From Verrucomicrobiales bacterium (GTDB lineage Bacteria; Verrucomicrobiota; Verrucomicrobiia; Limisphaerales; J093), in the NCBI GenBank assembly GCA_024233305.1, contig JACKPV010000032.1, positions 161,272 through 225,271 on the forward strand: a stretch of DNA of 64,000 nucleotides, written 5' to 3'. Numbering within the stretch: the stretch's first letter is position 1; every line of letters starts with the position of its first letter. This document shows positions 26,520-36,133 of the stretch, piece by piece. The notes under the pieces are model-generated. The model ran no database searches, was not told the DNA's origin, and was given only the letters and a program-made list of their open reading frames with translations. A program made the position numbers and the translations under genes.

Positions 26520-27350
26520 ATGAAAACCTTGCCCAGCCCTGCGGATCGCGAGTGCGGGCCAGCCGGCCCGTCGCCGCGAGGTTTTACGCTCATTGAACTG
26601 CTGGTCGTCATCGCGATCATTGCCATCCTGGCGGCCATGTTGCTGCCGGCCCTCGCCCGGGCCAAGGAGGCCGGTCGCTCCGCGGTGTGCAAGGGGAACC
26701 TGCGGCAGCTGGCGCTCGGTCTGCTGATGTACGCCGACTCCAACCGCGACTACCTGCCGTGGACCGGTGGGGTGGACCGGAACGACGATCCCGACTGGGT
26801 CTGGGGCGGCCAGAGTGACACCTACCCGGACACGCCGGCGCGCTGGCGGGATCCCGCTTATGGCTTCCATCCCGAGGCCGGGTCGGTCTGGACGGACGTG
26901 ACCGGGACGCGGCGGGTGACGCGCGCGGAGTATTATCAAGGCGGTTCGGCGTCGGCCTACGAGAGCGCGCACCAGGACGTGGAGCACAAGACCTATCGCT
27001 GCCCGAGCACCGGGCGTATCGGCGAAGCGCAACGGGTGAACTACAGCATGAACAGCCGGCTCGATCGGAGCGAAGACCTGAGCAACGGGCGGGAGACCAG
27101 CGAGTTGGGGGTGCGGCTGACCTCGGTGGTGGCGCCCTCCCAGAAGCTCCTCCTGGTGAACGAGGACCCGGCCACGATGCGCAACGCCAGCTTTACGCCC
27201 GGCGGCACGGCAGCCGGCGGGGAATTCGTCACCCACGGCGGTTACATCAACGTGGGCTTCGTGGACGGACACATCGAGCAGTTGCGGCACCAGAAGGTGT
27301 TGGACATCCAGGCCGGCGGGAATGTTGCCTTGTGGTTTGATCCCTTCTGA
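26520..27350 (+). CDS. Prepilin-type N-terminal cleavage/methylation protein (pseudopilin-like)
   Basis: This 276-residue protein has a class III signal: PRGFTLIELLVVIAIIAILAAMLLPALARAK at about residues 18-48, with prepilin peptidase cleavage expected between G and F and a glutamate at mature position 5. The C-terminal part ends FVDGHIEQL, the common H-X9-DG-like motif of this verrucomicrobial/planctomycete paralogue group. The ATG at 26520 gives a normal short leader. Many copies per genome are typical; the role in secretion or surface assembly is uncertain. The next gene starts 1 base after the stop. Confidence 0.85.
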   Translation: MKTLPSPADRECGPAGPSPRGFTLIELLVVIAIIAILAAMLLPALARAKEAGRSAVCKGNLRQLALGLLMYADSNRDYLPWTGGVDRNDDPDWVWGGQSDTYPDTPARWRDPAYGFHPEAGSVWTDVTGTRRVTRAEYYQGGSASAYESAHQDVEHKTYRCPSTGRIGEAQRVNYSMNSRLDRSEDLSNGRETSELGVRLTSVVAPSQKLLLVNEDPATMRNASFTPGGTAAGGEFVTHGGYINVGFVDGHIEQLRHQKVLDIQAGGNVALWFDPF

Positions 27351-27351
27351 A

Positions 27352-28554
27352 ATGGGCGAGTTGGAACGAGGAAACGGCTTCGATCACGAGCCCCGGACCC
27401 GCGTGGTGTTCGGCGCCGGCGTCGCCGCGCGATTGGGCAAGCTGGCGGCCGGGCTCGGGGCGCGGCGCGTGCTGCTGGTGACGGATCCCGGGGTCGTCCG
27501 CGCCGGGCATGCCGGAAGGTTGGAAGCCTCCCTGCGCGCCAGCGTCGGGATTGTGGAGTGCTTCACGGGCGTGCGCGAGAATCCTGACACCGCTTGTGTC
27601 GACGCGTGTTTGCAGGTGGCGCGTTCCCTGCGGCCCGACCTGCTGGTGGGGCTGGGGGGAGGCAGCGCGATGGACACGGCCAAGGGCTGCAATTTTCTGC
27701 TCACCAACGGGGGCGAGATGCGGGACTACTGGGGGGTGGGCAAGGCCACGCGGCCCATGCTGCCGCTCATCGCGGTGCCCACCACTGCGGGCACCGGCAG
27801 CGAGTGCCAGTCAGCCGCTCTCATCGCCGATGCGCAGACCCACCAGAAGATGGCCTGCCTGGACCCGAAGGCCACCGCGCGGATTGCCCTGCTGGATCCC
27901 GAGTTGACGCTCTCCCAACCGCCGGCCGTGACTGCCGGCACGGGGATTGATGCGCTCGCGCATGCGGTCGAGACGGCGGTGACCCGCGGACGCAATCCGG
28001 TTTCCCTGCTGTACTCCCACGCCGCGTTCCGTCGCCTGGTCACGGCATTTCCGGCGGTGTTGCGGGATCCGGGAGACGTCGAGGCGCGCGGCCAGATGTT
28101 GCTGGGCGCGGCCTGGGCGGGCATGGCGATCGAGAACAGCATGCTGGGCGCGGCGCACGCGGCGGCCAACCCGCTCACGGCCCGCTGCGGCGTGGTGCAC
28201 GGGCTGGCGGTCGGTTCGATGCTGCCGCATGTCATTCGCTTCAACGCCGTGGACCCGGAGGCCTCGCGGGCCTATGCCGAGCTGGCGGGAGTGGCGGGAA
28301 TTGCCGGCCCCGTCGACACCCCCGCCGAAGCTCTGGAGGCGTTGGTCCGGCGGATCGAAGCGCTGCTCGAGGTCGCCGGTCTGCCGCGTTCCCTGGGCGC
28401 CTTCGGCGTGGCGGCATCCATGGTGCCCAGGCTGGCGGAAGAGGCGGCCCGGCAATGGACGGCGGGCTTCAATCCGCGCGCGCTGACGATGGAGGACTTT
28501 GCCGCGCTCTACCGGCAGGCGCTGTCGGAACCCGCGGCGGCCGGCGCGGCTTGA
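27352..28554 (+). CDS. Iron-containing alcohol dehydrogenase
   Basis: This 400-residue protein oxidises an alcohol or reduces an aldehyde with NAD(P). It has the nucleotide-binding GLGGGSAMDTAKG at about 99-111, AVPTTAGTGSE, and metal-binding residues in TGIDALAHAVE and GAAHAAANPLTARCGVVHG (Asp and His ligands). The substrate cannot be predicted. It starts one base after the stop of the pseudopilin-like gene, so the two are co-transcribed, although their functions do not obviously connect. Confidence 0.9.
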   Translation: MGELERGNGFDHEPRTRVVFGAGVAARLGKLAAGLGARRVLLVTDPGVVRAGHAGRLEASLRASVGIVECFTGVRENPDTACVDACLQVARSLRPDLLVGLGGGSAMDTAKGCNFLLTNGGEMRDYWGVGKATRPMLPLIAVPTTAGTGSECQSAALIADAQTHQKMACLDPKATARIALLDPELTLSQPPAVTAGTGIDALAHAVETAVTRGRNPVSLLYSHAAFRRLVTAFPAVLRDPGDVEARGQMLLGAAWAGMAIENSMLGAAHAAANPLTARCGVVHGLAVGSMLPHVIRFNAVDPEASRAYAELAGVAGIAGPVDTPAEALEALVRRIEALLEVAGLPRSLGAFGVAASMVPRLAEEAARQWTAGFNPRALTMEDFAALYRQALSEPAAAGAA

Positions 28555-28581
28555 AGGGGCACCCGCCCGCCGTCACCGCGT

Positions 28582-29352
28582 TCAGAAGCTGGTGTCCGGC
28601 CCGGCGAGGTCCAGTTCCTTGATCCAGATGTTCCGGTAGCGAACATCGTGGCCCTCGGCCTGGAGCTTCAGCCCGCCCGGCGTGTCCGTGATTCCCTTGC
28701 CGCCGTCGTTGCCGCCGTCCAGCCCCGAGTTCGGGCCGCCCCAGACCTGGCTGATCGGGACGTTGTGGTGGACGAGCCGGCCGTTGAAATACATCGAAAC
28801 AAGCGCCTTCTCGGTCCGCTTCCCGTCGGCGAAACGGGCGGCCCGGAAGACCATGTCGTAAGCGTTCCATTGCCCCGCGCCGTGGTAGGCGTCGTAAGGG
28901 GACTCGGTCTCGTTGATCACCGCCCCCATGCCGTGCGAGGTGCGGTCACCGTCGAGGACCTGGATTTCATAGCGGTTCTGAAGATAGACCCCGCTGTTTC
29001 CTCCCGGCTTCATCACGAGGAACTCAAGGTGCAGCCGGAAATCACGGAACTGCTCCTTCGTCACGATGTCCGCGGCGCCATACTTGCCGCCGGCCGCCGC
29101 CGGATCGTCACTCATCACCACGGTGCCGGCATCGACCGGGTCGTCAACGATCTTCCACTTGATCGGCAGCGACGAGGCGAAGCGGGGGCCCTCCCAGTAG
29201 GTCCACTTCTCGTCGAGCATCCGGCGCGAACCGTCGAACAGGATCTCGGCGCCGGGAACCGGTTTGGCGCCCACGCCGATGGCACGGTCGGCGCCGAGGG
29301 CCGGCAGACAGAGGAGGGGCAGGAGAACGAGGCGGGAAAGATGGGCTTTCAT
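28582..29352 (-). CDS. DUF1080 (3-keto-disaccharide hydrolase-like) family protein
   Basis: This 256-residue secreted protein has a signal peptide (MKAHLSRLVLLPLLCLPALGA). The domain has the family pattern: LFDG near the start, FRDFRLHLEFLVMKPGGNSGVYLQNRYEIQVLD in the centre and IWIKELD at the end. DUF1080 proteins are lectin-like sandwiches, some of which cleave 3-keto-disaccharides. The start was set at 29352 because the upstream frame lacks a signal. It is convergent with the alcohol dehydrogenase and near a sulfatase, which suggests carbohydrate metabolism. Confidence 0.88.
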   Translation of the reverse strand: MKAHLSRLVLLPLLCLPALGADRAIGVGAKPVPGAEILFDGSRRMLDEKWTYWEGPRFASSLPIKWKIVDDPVDAGTVVMSDDPAAAGGKYGAADIVTKEQFRDFRLHLEFLVMKPGGNSGVYLQNRYEIQVLDGDRTSHGMGAVINETESPYDAYHGAGQWNAYDMVFRAARFADGKRTEKALVSMYFNGRLVHHNVPISQVWGGPNSGLDGGNDGGKGITDTPGGLKLQAEGHDVRYRNIWIKELDLAGPDTSF

Positions 29353-29505
29353 GGCGAGTGGCGTTGCGGTGCGATTTCGATGCGGCAATCATCAGCGGAT
29401 CAGGGCGCGAGTCAACCCCCAAGGGGAGGGGCGGGGGATGTCCGGGACGTCCGGCTGGGATCGATCAGCCGGGTGGGTGTCTCAGCCGTGTTGATTCAAC
29501 CCGCG

Positions 29506-29657
29506 GTAGCCGCCGACGTGTAGTCGGCGCTGAAATCCAAGGGCTTACGCGGTCCCGCTGACTCCGGTTGGCGGTCCCGTTTTGGTGAATCGTCACCCCC
29601 GGCGGCAAGCGGCCGTATCCCCACTGAATCATGCGCCGACTGCACGTCGGCGGCTAC
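29506..29657. repeat. Palindromic intergenic repeat, family C, copy 2 (best preserved)
   Basis: This 152-bp element has 25-bp inverted terminal repeats (29506-29530 and 29633-29657) that match at 24 of 25 positions. Each end is itself a small palindrome (GCCGAC, then GTCGGC). Related copies are at 3400-3550 and, right end only, at 39471-39520; the similarity also continues about 24 bases past the right end. Confidence 0.85.
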
Positions 29658-29943
29658 GAGTTACTGAATGGTCAAGGCTCAGCGCTCTTCGGGTTCATGG
29701 TGGCCGCGGAAGGGTGCGTTGAGCCCGTTCCGCTCGTCCGGCCGGGAGGCACGCTGGTTGCGGGATCAACCCCGCGGTTCCGAACGGCGGAGCGGCGCAC
29801 ATTCGCGCGTTCGATGCGGGTGGTTTCGTTGACTAATGCCTCTCGAACCCCCACTTTGGGGGCCCGGCAAGCGAGGGGCACAGGGAGGCGCACACACGCC
29901 GCCTGTCCGCCATCCGTTACCGGACCGACAAACCATCAATGTT
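29658..29943. other. Non-coding region before sulfatase gene
   Basis: After the repeat there is no gene-like frame. The stretch holds a possible hairpin (CCCCCACTTTGGGGG, about 29849-29863) close to the sulfatase start. No clear -35/-10 pair is visible. Confidence 0.4.
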
Positions 29944-31500
29944 ATGAAGAGAACCAAGACACAAGCCTGGTCCGCCGGGTTGCTGGCCACCGCTCTGATG
30001 GCGGGCGCCTGCGCCGCGGACAAGAAACCGAACGTGCTCGTCATCTGGGGCGATGACATCGGGACCTGGAACATCAGCCACAACAGCCGGGGCATGATGG
30101 GCTATCACACCCCCAACATCGACCGCATTGCGCGGGAGGGCCTCGCCTTCACCGACTACTATGGACAGCAAAGCTGCACGGCGGGGCGCGCGGCGTTCAT
30201 TGGCGGGAACGTGCCGGTGCGCACCGGCATGACCAAGGTCGGACTGCCTGGCGCGGCGGAGGGCTGGCAGAAGACGGATGTCACCATGGCCACGGTGATG
30301 AAGAGTCAGGGTTATGCCACGGGGCAGTTCGGCAAGAACCACCAGGGCGACCGCAACGAGCACCTGCCGACCATGCACGGGTTCGACGAGTTCCTGGGCA
30401 ATCTCTACCACCTGAATGCCGAGGAGGAGCCGGAGAACGAGGATTATCCGGCCGACATGGTGATGGCCGACGGACGGACCTTCCGGGAGGCTTACGGACC
30501 CCGCGGCGTCATCCATTCGTTTGCCGACGGTCGGATCGCGGACACCGGCCCGCTCTCGCGGAAGCGCATGGAGACGATCGACGATGAGACCGTGGCGGCG
30601 GCCCGGGACTTCATGCAGCGGCAGGCCCGGGCCGGCAAGCCGTTCTTCTGTTGGTGGAACGGCACCCGGATGCATTTCCGCACGCATGTCCGGCCGGAGC
30701 ACCGGCACCCGGGCAACGACGAATACACCGACGGCATGATCGAGCATGACGCCCATGTGGGTGAGTTGCTGCAGGTCCTGGATGACCTCGGGATCGCGGA
30801 CGACACGATTGTGATGTACTCGACGGACAACGGACCGCACTACAACACGTGGCCGGATGCGGGGACGATGCCGTTCCGGAGCGAGAAGAACTCGAACTGG
30901 GAAGGCGCCTACCGGGTGCCGTGCTTTGTGCGCTGGCCCGGCCATTTTCCGGCGGGGACGACCCTGAACGGCATCGTCTCGCACGAGGACTGGCTGCCCA
31001 CGCTGGCCGCGGCGGCGGGCGCTCCCGACATCAAGCAGAAGCTCCGGAACGGGGTCGAACTCAACGGGCGTCGTTATCGCAACTACATCGACGGTTACAA
31101 CATGCTGGACTATTTCAGCGGGCGAACGGCGGAGTCGCCCCGCCGGGAGTTCTTCTACGTGAACGACGACGGCCAGGTGGTGGCCATCCGGTACGACGCC
31201 TGGAAGGCGGTCTTTCTGGAGAACCGGGGTGTCGCCTTCGGCGTCTGGCGCGAACCCTTCATCGAGTTGCGGGTGCCGTTGCTGTTCAACCTGCGGCGCG
31301 ACCCGTTCGAGCGGGCCCAGCACAATTCGAACACCTACAACGACTGGTTCCTGGATCGCGCCTACATCCTGGTGCCGATGCAGCAACTGGCGGGCAGGTT
31401 CCTCATGACGATGAAGGACTATCCGCCGAGCCAGAGCCCCGGCTCGTTCAACCTCGAGAAAATACAGAAGCAGGTTGAAGCCGCGGTGGGCGGGCACTGA
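29944..31500 (+). CDS. Arylsulfatase (sulfatase family)
   Basis: This 518-residue secreted enzyme hydrolyses sulfate esters. A signal peptide (about 1-24, ending AGACAADKKPN) precedes the alkaline-phosphatase-like fold. The metal site starts with VIWGDDIG. The formylglycine site is SCTAGRAAFIGG (C-x-A-x-R), to be modified by a sulfatase-maturating enzyme encoded elsewhere. TDNGPH near residue 300 and GHF..GTT are also typical. The ATG at 29944 follows several upstream in-frame codons of non-coding character. It may act on sulfated polysaccharides or, given the short C-terminus, on small esters; the substrate is unknown. Confidence 0.93.
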   Translation: MKRTKTQAWSAGLLATALMAGACAADKKPNVLVIWGDDIGTWNISHNSRGMMGYHTPNIDRIAREGLAFTDYYGQQSCTAGRAAFIGGNVPVRTGMTKVGLPGAAEGWQKTDVTMATVMKSQGYATGQFGKNHQGDRNEHLPTMHGFDEFLGNLYHLNAEEEPENEDYPADMVMADGRTFREAYGPRGVIHSFADGRIADTGPLSRKRMETIDDETVAAARDFMQRQARAGKPFFCWWNGTRMHFRTHVRPEHRHPGNDEYTDGMIEHDAHVGELLQVLDDLGIADDTIVMYSTDNGPHYNTWPDAGTMPFRSEKNSNWEGAYRVPCFVRWPGHFPAGTTLNGIVSHEDWLPTLAAAAGAPDIKQKLRNGVELNGRRYRNYIDGYNMLDYFSGRTAESPRREFFYVNDDGQVVAIRYDAWKAVFLENRGVAFGVWREPFIELRVPLLFNLRRDPFERAQHNSNTYNDWFLDRAYILVPMQQLAGRFLMTMKDYPPSQSPGSFNLEKIQKQVEAAVGGH

Positions 31501-31517
31501 TCTGTCGCCGGTGGGGC

Positions 31518-31540
31518 GGGGCGGGGCAGTGTCCCGCCCC
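31518..31540. terminator. GC-rich hairpin between convergent genes
   Basis: GGGGCGGG and CCCGCCCC pair with a 7-base loop, 17 bases after the sulfatase stop. There is no T-run on either strand, so it may work as a weak or Rho-assisted terminator rather than an intrinsic one. Confidence 0.4.
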
Positions 31541-31617
31541 CCCTCAGTCTTCCAAGGGGGGGGGCGGCGGGGAGAATGGAGGGACGTCAGGGACCTGGGG
31601 GACGGAAGGGATCGGGG

Positions 31618-31992
31618 TCAGGGCTGAGGTTCTTCGGTTGGTGGCAGATCGTCTTCGAGCTGGTTGAGGATCTCGAGGACACGATCTCCCCGGACCACCG
31701 AGTCATCGGTCTCGAACCGCAGGCGCGGGGTGTTCTTCAGCACCACGGCCCGGGCCAGTTCATCCTGGATGCGCGACTGGTGCTTGCGCAACAAGGCCCA
31801 GCCGCGACGCTGCTGGTCACCGCTGCCGAAGAAGCCGAGGAACACCGTGGCGTTGCGCAGGTCGTTCGAGACGAGCACCTCGTTGACGGTGAACAGGCCT
31901 CCGCCTTCGCTGAGGGGGATTTCGCGCTGCAAGATCGCGCTCAACTCCCGTTTGAGGAGTTCACGAACGCGGGTGTGCCGGCGGTTTTGCAC
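31618..31992 (-). CDS. rbfA: Ribosome-binding factor A
   Basis: This 124-residue protein is a 30S maturation factor with a KH-like fold. It begins RRHTRVRELLKRELSAILQRE, then VNEVLVSNDLRNATVFLGFFG, then LARAVVLKNTPRLRFETDDSV, all in the family order. It lies 51 bases downstream of infB on the same strand, the classical nusA-infB-rbfA order. Confidence 0.93.
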   Translation of the reverse strand: MQNRRHTRVRELLKRELSAILQREIPLSEGGGLFTVNEVLVSNDLRNATVFLGFFGSGDQQRRGWALLRKHQSRIQDELARAVVLKNTPRLRFETDDSVVRGDRVLEILNQLEDDLPPTEEPQP

Positions 31993-32043
31993 GGGGTTCG
32001 AGCCGGCGGCCGGCGGCTGCGAGGGGAGCCGGCCGCCACGCGG

Positions 32044-34761
32044 CTACAGTTGCTGCGCTTCCTTCTCGATGGTGACACACTCGATGATGTCCCCCTCCTG
32101 GAACTCGTCAAAGCCATCCAGCCGGATGCCGCACTCCATGCCGGTGCGCACCTCGTTGACCTCGTCCTGGAACCGCCGCAGCGTGGACACCAGCCCCTGA
32201 TAGAGCAGGTTCTTCCGCCGGATGACCCGGGCCTTGCCGCGGGTGATCCGGCCCTGCGTGACCGCGCATCCGGCGACGTTTCCGCCCTTCGACAGCTCGA
32301 AGATCTTGCGCACTTCCGCGGTCCCGATCGTCACCTCCTTGAGCAGGGGATCCAGCAGGCCGGCCATGGCCAGGCGGACTTCGTCAACGAGTTCGTAGAT
32401 GATTGCGTAGAGCCGGATTTCGACGCCCCGGCGTTTGGCCGCCTCGGCGGCCGCGTGGTCGATCTTCGCGTGGAAACCGAGAATGATCGAACTTGAGGCG
32501 GCCGCGAGCTCGACGTCCTTCTCGGTGATGTTGCCCACCCCGTGGGCGATGACCTCGAGAGAGACCTTCTCGGAGTGGATCTGTTCGAGGGAGCTGACGA
32601 TCGCCTCGACGGAGCCCTGGGTGTCGGCCTTGACCTGCACCTTGAGGACTTTGCCGGCGTCGGACCGCAGCATGTTGATGATCTCGCCCAGATTCGTGGG
32701 GGTCGCCGCCTTGGGGCGTTCGAGCTGCGCCTTGCGGATCTCGGCGGCGCGTTCTTCGCAGACCTGGCGGGCCATCCGCTCGTTCTCCGCGACCTCGAAC
32801 TCGGCGCCGGCTTCGGGCACCCCGTTCAACCCGAGCACCTTCACCGCGTAGGACGGTCCCGCTTCCTTGAGGCGGCGTCCGTCCTCGTTGATGAGCGCGC
32901 GCACCCGGCCATAGTGCGGTCCGCAGACTATCACGTCGCCCGGATGCAGCGTTCCCTTCCGCACGAGTACGGTGGCGGTGGGGCCGCCGGGTTCGATGCC
33001 GGACTCGACGACGTTCCCACGGGCCCGGCGATCCGGGTTCGCGCGAAGTTCAAGGATCTCCGCTTGCAGGAGGATCATCTCGAGCAGGCGGTCCACGCCT
33101 TCGCGGGTGAGGGCCGACAGATCGACGAAGATGGTGTCGCCGCCCCATTCGTCCGGCGCGAGGCCGCGCTCCTGCAACTGCTGCCGGGCCCGCATAGGGT
33201 TCGCCGCCGGATGATCGCATTTGTTGACCGCGACGATGATGGGGACGCCCGCGGCGCGCGCGTGATCCAGGGCCTCGAGCGTCTGCGGCTTGACCCCGTC
33301 ATCGGCCGCCACCACCAGAATCACGATGTCCGTCACGTTGGCCCCGCGGGCGCGCATCGCGCTAAAGGCGGCATGGCCGGGGGTGTCGATGAAGGTGATT
33401 TGTTGCAGGTCATCGGGCCGCTCGGGATGCGGGAAGTGGATGGTGTAAGCCCCGATGTGCTGGGTGATCCCGCCGGCCTCGCCGGCGACGACGTTCGACT
33501 TCCGGATGGTGTCGAGCAAGGTCGTCTTGCCGTGGTCGACGTGCCCCATGATCGTGATGACCGGGGGGCGCGGTTTGAGATCCTCCGGGCGATCATCCTC
33601 GTCCACGAGTTCGGGCTTCTTGGGCTGTTCACGGACCAGAGCGCCTCCCTTGTCCCGCTTCTCCAGACGGAACCGCATCTTGCGCTTGGCGCAAATGCGC
33701 TGGGCGATCTCGGGCTCGATGGACTGGTTGACCGTGGCGAAGACCCCCATCTCCATCAGGTCGGCGATGATCTGGTGGGGTTTGCGTCCGAGCTTCTCGG
33801 CGAGGTCCCGGATGATGATGGGCGGTTTGATGACGATCTCGCCGGCGGTGAGGCTTTCGGGCGGTGGGAGCGGCGGGAGCTTGCTTCCGCCCCGCGCCGG
33901 GCTTTCGACCGGCGTCCCTCCGCCCGGAGCCTGGCGGGCACCCCGATCCGCGCGTCCTTCGCCTCTTCCTTTTGCCTCGCCGCGTTTTCGCCCGTGCTCG
34001 CGTTCGCGTTCTCGCCCCTTGGTAAAGGACCACGGCTGGAGGTTGATCCGGCCCACCAGCTGCCCGATTCCCGGCTTGGCGGGCTCGTCGGGCTTCGCCG
34101 GTTCCTCCTCCGCCGGGCTTTCGGTCGGGGCAGCGGCGGGAGGAGCGGCAGCGGCGGGAGATTCCGCCTGCTGGGTCCCGTCCGTGACCTCCGGCGGCGA
34201 AACCGGGCTTGCGTCCGGGGAAGCGGGTTCAGCCTGCGGGGGCGGGGGTTCGACGGGCGCCTCAGCGGCAGTGGGTTCGGCGTGCGGTTCAGGGATGATT
34301 TCGGGCGCGGGCATGTTCTCCGCATCGGGCGGCGGCGCGCCGGTTGGCTGGACGGGCTCGATCGCCGCTTCGGTCGCGGGGGCCTCAGCGGTGGCCGCCG
34401 CGGCGATGGGAGAGTCCTCGGGGGCTGGCGCAGGCTCGATCACTGGAGGCTCCGGAGCCGGCTCGGATTCGTCCGCGGCCGGGGGCGCGTCGTCCGTCGC
34501 TGGCGCGATTTCGTCCGTCGGTTCGGTTTCGACGGCGGTGGCATGCTGAAGCTCGTCGGCGTATTCCGCGGTTTCGCCTGGCGCGGGTTCCGCGGGCGCG
34601 GGGTGGTCCTTGCGCAGCTGCTCAATGAGGTATTCTGCGGTAATCTTGTCGATGCTGCTGGAGGCCACTTTGGCGGCGATCTCCAAATCCTTGGCCTTGG
34701 CCAGGACGACCTTGCTTTCGACTCCTACCAGCTTGGCGATCTCGTAGATTCTAACCGGCAT
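32044..34761 (-). CDS. infB: Translation initiation factor IF-2
   Basis: This 905-residue GTPase positions initiator tRNA on the 30S subunit. The N-terminal domain starts MPVRIYEIAKLVGVESKVVL. A long Pro/Ala/Glu-rich linker (about 60-260) and a basic Arg/Lys stretch follow. The G domain has GHVDHGKTTL (G1), DTPGHAAF (G3) and VNKCDHP (G4), with IF-2 C-terminal domains behind. I chose the ATG at 34761 because upstream sequence lacks coding features. It is preceded by nusA and followed by rbfA; a hairpin separates it from the nusA stop. Confidence 0.97.
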   Translation of the reverse strand: MPVRIYEIAKLVGVESKVVLAKAKDLEIAAKVASSSIDKITAEYLIEQLRKDHPAPAEPAPGETAEYADELQHATAVETEPTDEIAPATDDAPPAADESEPAPEPPVIEPAPAPEDSPIAAAATAEAPATEAAIEPVQPTGAPPPDAENMPAPEIIPEPHAEPTAAEAPVEPPPPQAEPASPDASPVSPPEVTDGTQQAESPAAAAPPAAAPTESPAEEEPAKPDEPAKPGIGQLVGRINLQPWSFTKGREREREHGRKRGEAKGRGEGRADRGARQAPGGGTPVESPARGGSKLPPLPPPESLTAGEIVIKPPIIIRDLAEKLGRKPHQIIADLMEMGVFATVNQSIEPEIAQRICAKRKMRFRLEKRDKGGALVREQPKKPELVDEDDRPEDLKPRPPVITIMGHVDHGKTTLLDTIRKSNVVAGEAGGITQHIGAYTIHFPHPERPDDLQQITFIDTPGHAAFSAMRARGANVTDIVILVVAADDGVKPQTLEALDHARAAGVPIIVAVNKCDHPAANPMRARQQLQERGLAPDEWGGDTIFVDLSALTREGVDRLLEMILLQAEILELRANPDRRARGNVVESGIEPGGPTATVLVRKGTLHPGDVIVCGPHYGRVRALINEDGRRLKEAGPSYAVKVLGLNGVPEAGAEFEVAENERMARQVCEERAAEIRKAQLERPKAATPTNLGEIINMLRSDAGKVLKVQVKADTQGSVEAIVSSLEQIHSEKVSLEVIAHGVGNITEKDVELAAASSSIILGFHAKIDHAAAEAAKRRGVEIRLYAIIYELVDEVRLAMAGLLDPLLKEVTIGTAEVRKIFELSKGGNVAGCAVTQGRITRGKARVIRRKNLLYQGLVSTLRRFQDEVNEVRTGMECGIRLDGFDEFQEGDIIECVTIEKEAQQL

Positions 34762-34812
34762 ACAAAATGATCGATGCGCCCTGCTCCTCCCGGACGCTGC
34801 GGGCGGGCGCTG

Positions 34813-34832
34813 CATTCACCCCCGGGTGAATG
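34813..34832. other. Hairpin between nusA and infB
   Basis: CATTCACCC and GGGTGAATG form a 9-bp stem with a 2-base centre right after the nusA stop codon. There is no T-run. It could mark RNA processing or affect translation of infB rather than terminate. Confidence 0.5.
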
Positions 34833-34833
34833 G

Positions 34834-36111
34834 CTAGGCCTCCGGAGCTCCCGGTTCGGCCACCACGCTGCGTCGTTCGGCCTCCGCCCTGGCGGCCTCG
34901 ATGACGGCTCCTGCCGTCTCCTCGATGCCCGGAATCTCGGCCAGATCCTCCAGGTCCGCGGCCAGCAGGTCCTCGAGTCCGAGGAAGCCATGATGCACGA
35001 GCACATCGGCCTGGCTTTCGGTAATGCCGGCGATGCCCGCCATGGACTGCACGGCCTGGGCCACTTTCTCCTCGAACCCGATTTCCTGAACCCGCTCGGC
35101 TTCGATGTCGACGTGCCAGCCGGTGAGTTTCGAGGTCAGGCGGGCGTTCTGACCGCGCTTGCCGATGGCCAGGGACAACTGGTCCTCGCTGACCCAGACC
35201 CTGGCCCGGCGGTTGTTCTCGTCAATGTCGAAGTCCTTCGGTCGCGCCGGGGCGAGGGCGTTGGTGAGGAAGACGCGAATGTCGGGCGACCACCGGATGA
35301 TGTCGACCTTCTCGTTGTTGAGTTCGCGGACGATGTTCTTGACGCGTTGTCCGCGCAGGCCGACGCAGGCGCCGACGGGGTCCACTTTGTCATCGCGGGA
35401 ATGGACGGCCATTTTCGTGCGGAAACCGGGTTCCCGGGCGATGGCCTTGATTTCGATGGTGCCGTCGGCGATCTCGGAGACCTCCAGGGTGAAGAGCTTG
35501 ATGACGAAGTCGGGAGCGGCGCGAGAGAGGATGATTTCGGGGCCGTGCGGGGTGTTTTCGACGGCCTTGACGTAGCACCGGAGGCGTTCGCCGATCTGGT
35601 ACTCCTCGGTGGGCACGCGCTCGCGGTTGGGCAGGAGGGCCTCGTACCGTCCCAGGTCGACGCTGACATCGGACTTCTCGAAACGGCGCACCACACCGCT
35701 GACGATGTCGCCGGTACGATCCTTGAATTCCTCGAAAATCAAACCCTTTTCCAGCCGTCGCAGCATCTGGAGCATGGACTGCTTGGCATATTGCGACGCA
35801 ATGCGTCCGAAGTCGGCCGGAGTGACCTCGATCTTCATCTCGTCGCCAATCTGGGCGTCGGCCTTGAGGCGGCGGGCGTCGGCGACGGAAATCTGATCGT
35901 GCTTGGAGATGACCTTGTCAGAAACGACGAGTTCGGCCCAGGCGCGGATGTCGCCCGAGGTGGAGATGGTGCAGCTGAGATTGCGCGCCGGTCCCACCGC
36001 CTTCTTGGCCGCCGCCACCATCGAGTCCTGGACCACGCGCAAGAGGTCCTCCTTGGGAATGCCTTTCTCGCGCTCCCAATACTCCAGAACCGCCATGAGC
36101 TCGCTATTCAT
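34834..36111 (-). CDS. nusA: Transcription termination/antitermination protein NusA
   Basis: This 425-residue protein binds RNA polymerase and nascent RNA. It has the N-terminal domain (MNSELMAVLEYWEREKGI), an S1 domain (GDIVSGVVRRFEKSDVSVDLG), two KH domains (VGACVGLRGQRVKNIVREL, then LAIGKRGQNARLTSKL) and a C-terminal helix-hairpin-helix part (AQAVQSMAGIAGITESQADVL). The ATG at 36111 fits the family start. Upstream there is no rimP, its usual partner; instead a terminator-like hairpin sits 23 bases before the ATG. Confidence 0.96.
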   Translation of the reverse strand: MNSELMAVLEYWEREKGIPKEDLLRVVQDSMVAAAKKAVGPARNLSCTISTSGDIRAWAELVVSDKVISKHDQISVADARRLKADAQIGDEMKIEVTPADFGRIASQYAKQSMLQMLRRLEKGLIFEEFKDRTGDIVSGVVRRFEKSDVSVDLGRYEALLPNRERVPTEEYQIGERLRCYVKAVENTPHGPEIILSRAAPDFVIKLFTLEVSEIADGTIEIKAIAREPGFRTKMAVHSRDDKVDPVGACVGLRGQRVKNIVRELNNEKVDIIRWSPDIRVFLTNALAPARPKDFDIDENNRRARVWVSEDQLSLAIGKRGQNARLTSKLTGWHVDIEAERVQEIGFEEKVAQAVQSMAGIAGITESQADVLVHHGFLGLEDLLAADLEDLAEIPGIEETAGAVIEAARAEAERRSVVAEPGAPEA

Positions 36112-36133
36112 ATCGCTTTCCCACCGGGGGAAC

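Noticed and set aside
32542..34770. 742-codon plus-strand frame opposite infB
   Set aside because: It is antisense to infB and has unusual composition.
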